A stretch of 56,064 bases of DNA, taken from assembly GCA_934668515.1 (NCBI GenBank), contig CAKUNS010000009.1:1-56064 (forward strand), read 5' to 3'. This DNA is from an uncultured Eggerthellaceae bacterium (GTDB taxonomy: Bacteria > Actinomycetota > Coriobacteriia > Coriobacteriales > Eggerthellaceae). Below, piece by piece: positions 51,011-56,064 of this stretch (position 1 is the first letter of the stretch; the number at the start of each line of letters is the position of its first letter). The notes beneath the pieces were generated by a model, which searched no databases, was not told the origin of the DNA, and saw nothing but the letters and a program-made list of their open reading frames with translations. The translations under genes and the position numbers were made by a program.

Positions 51011-52402
51011 TTAACCAGTTACTGCAGGAGTAGTTCCAACCACCTGGCATGCAATGACGCCGTCAGAAACCATCACGTCAAGCGATTGCGACGCATTGAC
51101 GTCTTTCACCGACTTGACAACTGCGCCTTCCGAATTGCGAGCGATAGCGTAACCACGTGCAAGCGTGCGAAGCGGCGACAAGTCGTCAAGGCGCGCCGCC
51201 TTAAGCGACAGGTCGTTTTCGAGCTGATTCGTAATCGATGCGCCGTCCCGCCTCAAGCGCAATGCCAGCTTGTCAACCGAAGACGACTTAGACGCCATCA
51301 TTAGCGGCAACACACCCGCAAGCCTAGCTTGAGCACGAGATAGCGCCGATGCGTCACGGCTGATGCCAACGGGAATGGCCCGCGCGAGCCTATCGGCCTT
51401 GAAATCGAGCGTTTGCGCCAAAGCGCCCGTAAGATACATATCGTCCGTGAACAAGGGCCGCGATGAGACGGAATCCACCCACACGGCTTCGCGAGACAAA
51501 CGACGAGAAAGCGCTGAGCACATCGACTGAGCGTCAGAAGACAAAATCGACTCCAGCTCTTCGCGAGATGGACTTGCCGCTTCGGCGGCAGCCGTAGGAG
51601 TTGAAGCGCGGAAATCGGACACCATATCGGCAATGGACGTGTCGGGCTCGTGACCGATGCCCGTGACGATAGGCGTAGGGCATGCGGCGATGGTGCGAGC
51701 CAAGCGTTCGTCATTGAAGGGCATAAGGTCTTCGAACGAGCCGCCGCCACGAACGACCAGAATGACCTCGACACCAGCGTCGTAGACACACTTAATGCCA
51801 TCGACGATGCTGCGCGCGGCATTAGGTCCCTCGACAGGAACGCCCGCCACGAACACTTCAGCCAACGGATAGCGCCTACGCAGTGTGCGGAGCACGTCAT
51901 GAACGGCCGCACCGCGCGGCGAGGTGACCACGCCGATTTTAGATGGGAACTGCGGAAGAGGACGCTTGCGCGCTCGGTCGGTTAAACCTTCCGCCTGCAG
52001 CTTCTTAGCTAGATTAGCCACCTGTAAGCGCAGGTTGCCTTCACCGGCCAGCGAAACACTGAAAACGTCGAAATTCATGCGGCCCTTCGCCGTGTACATG
52101 GTAAAGCGACCTGTTAACTGCACAAGTTGCCCCACCTGAAGGGCAACGCCCGATGCCTTGTAGCGATTGTTCCACATCATGCACGGTAAACTGGACGACC
52201 TGTCCTTGACCGTGAAATACGCAGCCTTGTACCCGGGCTTGACCGAAACCTCGGAGACCTCGCCGACAAGCGTGACCGTGACGGACTCGAGGGCGCCCTT
52301 TGCAAGGTTCATTGCCGCCGTGACCGACATCGCCCCCGAAGACTGCTGCGTCAACGAAGCGATGGGGTCTTCCAACAAGGGATCGACGCCAAGAAACGCC
52401 AT
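51011..52402 (-). CDS. xseA: exodeoxyribonuclease VII large subunit
   Basis: 463 residues. An N-terminal OB domain (VTLVGEVSEVSVKPGYKAAYFTVKD) precedes the catalytic core with GVVTSPRGAAVHDVLRTLRRRYP, ILVVRGGGSFEDLMPFNDE and GIGHEPDTSIADMVSDFRASTPTAAAE, then a long coiled-coil and a C-terminal GYAIAR segment. It degrades single-stranded DNA. I use ATG 52402 (AAGGA six bases upstream); GTG 52405 is adjacent. The start is nine bases past the metallopeptidase stop, so the genes form an operon. Confidence 0.96.
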   Translation of the reverse strand: MAFLGVDPLLEDPIASLTQQSSGAMSVTAAMNLAKGALESVTVTLVGEVSEVSVKPGYKAAYFTVKDRSSSLPCMMWNNRYKASGVALQVGQLVQLTGRFTMYTAKGRMNFDVFSVSLAGEGNLRLQVANLAKKLQAEGLTDRARKRPLPQFPSKIGVVTSPRGAAVHDVLRTLRRRYPLAEVFVAGVPVEGPNAARSIVDGIKCVYDAGVEVILVVRGGGSFEDLMPFNDERLARTIAACPTPIVTGIGHEPDTSIADMVSDFRASTPTAAAEAASPSREELESILSSDAQSMCSALSRRLSREAVWVDSVSSRPLFTDDMYLTGALAQTLDFKADRLARAIPVGISRDASALSRAQARLAGVLPLMMASKSSSVDKLALRLRRDGASITNQLENDLSLKAARLDDLSPLRTLARGYAIARNSEGAVVKSVKDVNASQSLDVMVSDGVIACQVVGTTPAVTG

Positions 52403-52411
52403 CACGATTCC

Positions 52412-53068
52412 TTAGTCTTCGCGCTGGCCAAGAAGCCAGACAAGCTGAAGGATGGACGTAAGAGCCGCGGCAACGTACGTAAGAGCACATGCGGTAAGAA
52501 CCGAGCGCGAACCCGCGATTTCGCCCGCAGGCAGGCCGATGGTTTGCATGTAGCCAAGGCCCCTATGGGAAGCATCGAATTCGACAGGAAGCGTGACCAA
52601 GGAGAATAAGACCACCACGGCGTAAACGATGATGGCGAGGTCGACCAAACCGGCAAGATTGAGCATGATACCGATCATCAGGATAAAAACCCAAGCGTTG
52701 GAAGCAAGGTTAACCGCAGGGACGATTGCCGTGCGAATGCGCATAGGGGTGTAGTTCTGCGCATACTGGTATGCATGACCACACTCGTGGCAAGCGGTTG
52801 CCAGCGCGGTGACCGAACGGCCATCGAAAACACTGGGCGACAACGTGATGGAATTGTTGCGCGGGTCGAAGAAGTCCTGACCTTCCGCGCCACGACCGAC
52901 ATGAACACCATGAATGCCGTAATACTCGAGCATCTGACGAGCCGCCTCGGCCCCGGTCATCATATTGGACGCGGGAACGTGCTGATATTTCTTCAAGCGG
53001 CTGTTAACCAGCCACTGCGCACCCACGCCGATGACCAAAGTAAGAATAACAAGCGTCAAGTAGCTCAC
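52412..53068 (-). CDS. zinc-dependent membrane metallopeptidase (YugP family)
   Basis: 218 residues: one N-terminal helix, a soluble domain with ATACHECGHAYQYA (HExxH-like zinc site with Glu), and three C-terminal helices, with the EFDASHRGL motif supplying further ligands. This is PF04298. The physiological substrate is unknown. GTG start with AAGGAG. First gene of the metallopeptidase-xseA-xseB series. Confidence 0.92.
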   Translation of the reverse strand: MSYLTLVILTLVIGVGAQWLVNSRLKKYQHVPASNMMTGAEAARQMLEYYGIHGVHVGRGAEGQDFFDPRNNSITLSPSVFDGRSVTALATACHECGHAYQYAQNYTPMRIRTAIVPAVNLASNAWVFILMIGIMLNLAGLVDLAIIVYAVVVLFSLVTLPVEFDASHRGLGYMQTIGLPAGEIAGSRSVLTACALTYVAAALTSILQLVWLLGQRED

Positions 53069-53229
53069 GTCGATAACTCCTTGTTCAATAGAAAACCCGA
53101 ACAGATATTCGCATTATATCCGAAAGGACCTCGATGCGATGCGCCGCGCGCAAGCGAAAGCTATTCGTAAACAAATCCTCAGAACCGCAAATGAAAGCCC
53201 GATTCGAAGCCGAAACGAGCCTAATTGAA

Positions 53230-54387
53230 CTATTTATCTTCCTTTTTTAGAAGATTGGTCACGCGCACGCGGCCATTCTTAATCGAAAGGGAAAGCTCGC
53301 CGCGCATAAGGGCCAACAGTTCCTCGCCCACGATCTCGCGACGCCAGCCGCGAAGAAGCTCGACATCCTCGTAATGGCCTCGAGCAATATCTTGAAGCTC
53401 AGAATGGCTTGCGAGTGTCTGAAACGCGATATCGTTCTGCTTTGAGCGTTTGCGCACGATTGCCGTCATCAAATCAACCTGCACATCAACGTTCGGCTCG
53501 TTCTTGCTACACTTGTCAACTTCAGGCCACGTGTCGGGCGACGCGTCGAGCGCCGAGCGAACAAGCTGGATGACGACGCGCGCGTCAGCCGTGGGAAGCT
53601 TCTCTCGCATACCGCGTACCATGAACAAGTCATCGATCGAGCGGGGCTCTCGCTTGCAGGCCTCGACGATCTGCTCGTCAGAAAGAACCCACTTGCGAGG
53701 AATGTTGCGCGATTGCGCCTGAAGCTCGCGCCAAGCAGCCATCTCGCGTGCGGCAGCCATCTGACGACGCGTGAGCTGCGAAACGTGCTTGAGCTTGCGA
53801 TAACGCTCGCGCTCGTCGACCACGTAATGCTCGATACTGGAAAGCTCCGCGAAATCGTTGGCAAGCCAGTCCAAGCGACCTTTCTTCTTAAGGAGAGCGC
53901 ACATACGGTCGTACATCTCGGGAAGGTAGATGACGTCTTCCGCTGCGTATTGGATCTGCGATTCAGTCAAGGGGCGCTGTGACCAATCGGTGAATGAATC
54001 GGCCTTAGCGATTTTAACCCCGCACAGGGAATGGACGAGCGGACCGTATCCGACCTGCTGGGTTTGACCCGTCAAGGCGGCGGCAACCTGCGTATCGAAA
54101 ATCGGGGTAGGAACACAACCGATCTCATGCAGGATGATCTCGATATCCTGACGCCCCGCATGAAAGAGCTTCATGGTGGATTCATCCAGAAGAATGGGCT
54201 TCAAAATGGAGATATCAACCTTGAACGGATCGACGACCGCAACTCTGCCATCGGCGTTCAGCTGCAAAAGGCACAGCGTCGCGTAGTACGTTTTCTCGCG
54301 AAGAAACTCGGTATCGATCGCCAAAACGCGAGCACCCGCAATGGAATCGACATACGCGTCAAAAGCCTTCTGGCTGTCTATATACAT
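53230..54387 (-). CDS. rnd: ribonuclease D
   Basis: 385 residues. DEDDy exonuclease: LAIDTEFLREKTYYATLCLLQL (motif I), LFHAGRQDIEIIL (II), YAAEDVIYLPEMYDRM (III). Two HRDC-type helical domains follow (RREPRSIDDLFMVRGM-like and the C-terminal region). It trims tRNA and other small RNA 3' ends. The ATG at 54387 is about ten bases from AGGA; an ATG at 54396 overlaps the site. A 161-base gap separates it from the metallopeptidase gene. Confidence 0.93.
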   Translation of the reverse strand: MYIDSQKAFDAYVDSIAGARVLAIDTEFLREKTYYATLCLLQLNADGRVAVVDPFKVDISILKPILLDESTMKLFHAGRQDIEIILHEIGCVPTPIFDTQVAAALTGQTQQVGYGPLVHSLCGVKIAKADSFTDWSQRPLTESQIQYAAEDVIYLPEMYDRMCALLKKKGRLDWLANDFAELSSIEHYVVDERERYRKLKHVSQLTRRQMAAAREMAAWRELQAQSRNIPRKWVLSDEQIVEACKREPRSIDDLFMVRGMREKLPTADARVVIQLVRSALDASPDTWPEVDKCSKNEPNVDVQVDLMTAIVRKRSKQNDIAFQTLASHSELQDIARGHYEDVELLRGWRREIVGEELLALMRGELSLSIKNGRVRVTNLLKKEDK

Positions 54388-54502
54388 TGAGTGCATTTCC
54401 TAACGTTGCTTGAGGGCTGCTGAGCCCGGCCATTGTGTGACCGAGGCGTTACCAAGCCCCCATCTTCACTGGTGTACCATGATAACAGCGGAAGGGAGAA
54501 CT

Positions 54503-55423
54503 GTGAAACTGCTCATCGTGAACAACGTATCTTCTGGCCTGCGCGACGGGTCGATTTACGATTTCGCACGACTCGCGGCTCAGGACGGCGACGAGATCTG
54601 CATTCGAACCACCGACGGGTCAACAGACGCCGCCACGCTCGCGCACGACTCTGAAGCGTTCGACGCCGTCGTGGTGTCCGGAGGCGACGGAACCATCGCC
54701 TCGGTCGCCTACGCTCTTGCCAACACCGGCGTGCCGATACTTCCCTTCCCCGCCGGAACCGGCAATCTGCTAGCGGGCAATCTTGCCTCTCCAAATGAAC
54801 CCAATGCGCTGGTAAAGCTGCTGAACGAATGAAAACACCTCGATTTCGACCTGGGTGAGATCGAGTCTCAGGGCAAGAAGCACGGTTTCCTGATCATGGC
54901 CGGTGCAGGATTCGATGCCGCCATCATGGAAACAGCCATCCCCACAAAGAAAATCCTTGGTCCTATAGCGTATTTCCAAGCCGCAGTGGCAAACGCAACA
55001 CCGCAGGTGTCGAAGATCACACTTGATATCGACGGTACGCGCTACGAACGAGAAGGCGTGGGCGTCGTCTTGGCAAACTTCTCGAAGATGAAGTTCGACA
55101 TCAGCATCACCCACGAAAACCACCCACGCGACGGAAAGCTCGATGTCGTCGTGCTGAAAACTCAAAACGCATTCGAGCTTATCCCTGCAGTGCTTGCCAG
55201 CTGGCGCGACCGCGAGGGAACGTACCCTAGTCGAACCGATTCCCTCGAGATCATCAGCGGATCTTCAGTGCATGTCGAATGCGATCCGCCCATGAACATC
55301 CAGTACGACGGCGAGGTTCCTGGGCTTGAAACCCCCTTCAACGCACGCGTCATGCCAGGTGCTGCCCGCCTGCTGCTTTCCGACGAAGGGTTCAAAAGCT
55401 TCAGCGACGAAGCCGAGTCCTAA
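54503..55423 (+). pseudogene. diacylglycerol/lipid kinase family protein interrupted by one in-frame TGA
   Basis: A GTG at 54503 with GAAGGGAGA opens a 307-codon frame interrupted only by TGA at 54830-54832. The N-terminal part has the DAGK signature VVVSGGDGTIASVAYAL and PFPAGTGNLLA; after the stop the same frame reads HGFLIMAGAGFDAAIM, LDGTRY-like beta strands, DGKLDVVVLK and a CDPPMNIQYDGE end. Together these make a full-length YegS/DagK-type lipid kinase. The stop follows LLNE and precedes KHLDFDLGEI, where a Trp would fit (TGG to TGA). Either a recent null allele, a sequencing error, or readthrough; the second part has no good restart site. Confidence 0.75.
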
Positions 55424-55460
55424 ACCCATCAAACCGGGCCGCTGTTCCCGACGCAAAAAG

Positions 55461-55543
55461 GCCCGCCATCGGCAAGCGCGAGCCGCCTTCCATCAATCGA
55501 TCGCGATAACCAGAAGGCGGCTTCGACGAAAGCCGAGGCGGGC
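55461..55543 (-). terminator. long nested hairpin terminator of the TerC-family gene
   Basis: GCCCGCC (55461-55467) pairs with GGCGGGC (55537-55543), enclosing GCCGCCTT/AAGGCGGC (55482-55521). On the minus strand the outer stem is followed by CTTTTTGCG. Confidence 0.65.
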
Positions 55544-55552
55544 GCTTCGCTT

Positions 55553-56064
55553 CTATTCGGCGTCCTCCTTGGAGCCTTCCCGCAGGCTCTTCTGCCACTT
55601 CTCGAAGTTAGCCTTGCGACGCATCTGAATAAGCTCGAGAACAACCGAGAACACCATGGCGAAGTAAACCATGAGCTTCTCCATGTGCATATCCAGAACC
55701 TCGATGCCCGAGTTGATGCCCAGCGAATCAACAAACAGCAGGCAGCCGATAACGCAGATGAACACCAGCGCCAAAACCTTCATCTCAACATGCTTGTTGA
55801 TGAAGTCGGAAATGGTGTCGATGAAGAGCATCATCAAGATGATGGCCAGCATAACCGCAAGAACCATGATGATCAGATGATCGGAAAGGCCGACGGCGGT
55901 AATGACCGAGTCGATCGAGAACACGATGTCCATGACCATGATGGTGACCACGGCGCCGAAAAGCGAAATCGAACGCGCGGGCTTGGAAGTAGTTTTGGCG
56001 TCGTGTTCTTCCTTTTCCTCGGTGAGGGCCAAAACGCCGCGTAATTCATCAATGCCCTTGTAGA
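55553..56064 (-). CDS. TerC family integral membrane protein, partial (5' end outside window)
   Basis: The visible 170 residues run from YKGIDELRG at the window edge to the stop at 55553. Five helices are seen; VVTIMVMDIVFSIDSVITAVGLSD carries the conserved Asp pair of TerC (PF03741), and FIDTISDFINKHVEMKVLAL the next loop. The family is linked to tellurite resistance and manganese export (Alx/MntP-like activity). About the first third is missing, so no start is assigned. Confidence 0.85.
   Translation of the reverse strand, partial: YKGIDELRGVLALTEEKEEHDAKTTSKPARSISLFGAVVTIMVMDIVFSIDSVITAVGLSDHLIIMVLAVMLAIILMMLFIDTISDFINKHVEMKVLALVFICVIGCLLFVDSLGINSGIEVLDMHMEKLMVYFAMVFSVVLELIQMRRKANFEKWQKSLREGSKEDAE

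Overview
The window looks like chromosomal DNA of an anaerobic, moderately GC-rich actinobacterium of the class Coriobacteriia, most plausibly family Eggerthellaceae; the genus cannot be fixed from the sequence alone. The reasons are the mix of genes: a superoxide reductase (desulfoferrodoxin), a transporter-rich amino-acid economy with few sugar genes, Pta/AckA, three DegV paralogues, an archaeal-type IMP cyclohydrolase beside a stand-alone AICAR transformylase, and tRNA genes with an encoded CCA. This placement is inference.

Layout. 1-4 kb: end of an NAD(P)-binding protein and a two-gene ABC exporter pair. 4-12.5 kb: an EF-G paralogue, two MFS permeases, MTA/SAH nucleosidase, a cystine-type symporter behind a folded leader, and DegV. 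12.5-25 kb: a YgbA-type small protein, an unrecognised membrane protein, RidA and threonine dehydratase as a divergent pair, a PucR-like regulator, O-acetylhomoserine sulfhydrylase, an alanine-type symporter, an M20 amidohydrolase and more MFS permeases; this is mostly amino-acid and sulfur-compound uptake and breakdown. 25-33 kb: RsmJ, VanZ-like protein, the ZTP-riboswitch-controlled purO-purH operon, a deformylase-like protein lacking the catalytic Glu, a nucleoid-associated protein, a lipoprotein, an AEC permease and a Sel1-repeat protein.

33.1-36.1 kb is a decayed mobile island bounded on one side by tRNA-Pro(GGG): a truncated phage scaffold gene, tRNA-Leu(CAG), a phage minor-head protein whose C-terminal half is a compositionally foreign nuclease-like domain, remnants with in-frame stops, and an ADP-ribosylglycohydrolase pseudogene with two amber codons.

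36.5-47.6 kb: superoxide reductase, then a compact minus-strand operon ileS-lspA-rluD-coaBC-degV, another DegV, DNA polymerase IV and a glycosyltransferase. 47.7-56 kb: convergent pta and ackA, a minus-strand run rnd / zinc metallopeptidase / xseA / xseB / HIT / ackA, a lipid-kinase gene interrupted by one in-frame TGA, and a partial TerC-family membrane protein.

The best leads for something undescribed are the phage head-toxin fusion, the deformylase with a His-Met-x-x-His site, the three-way-junction leader with a built-in terminator before the cystine symporter, and a second structured leader before the alanine symporter.
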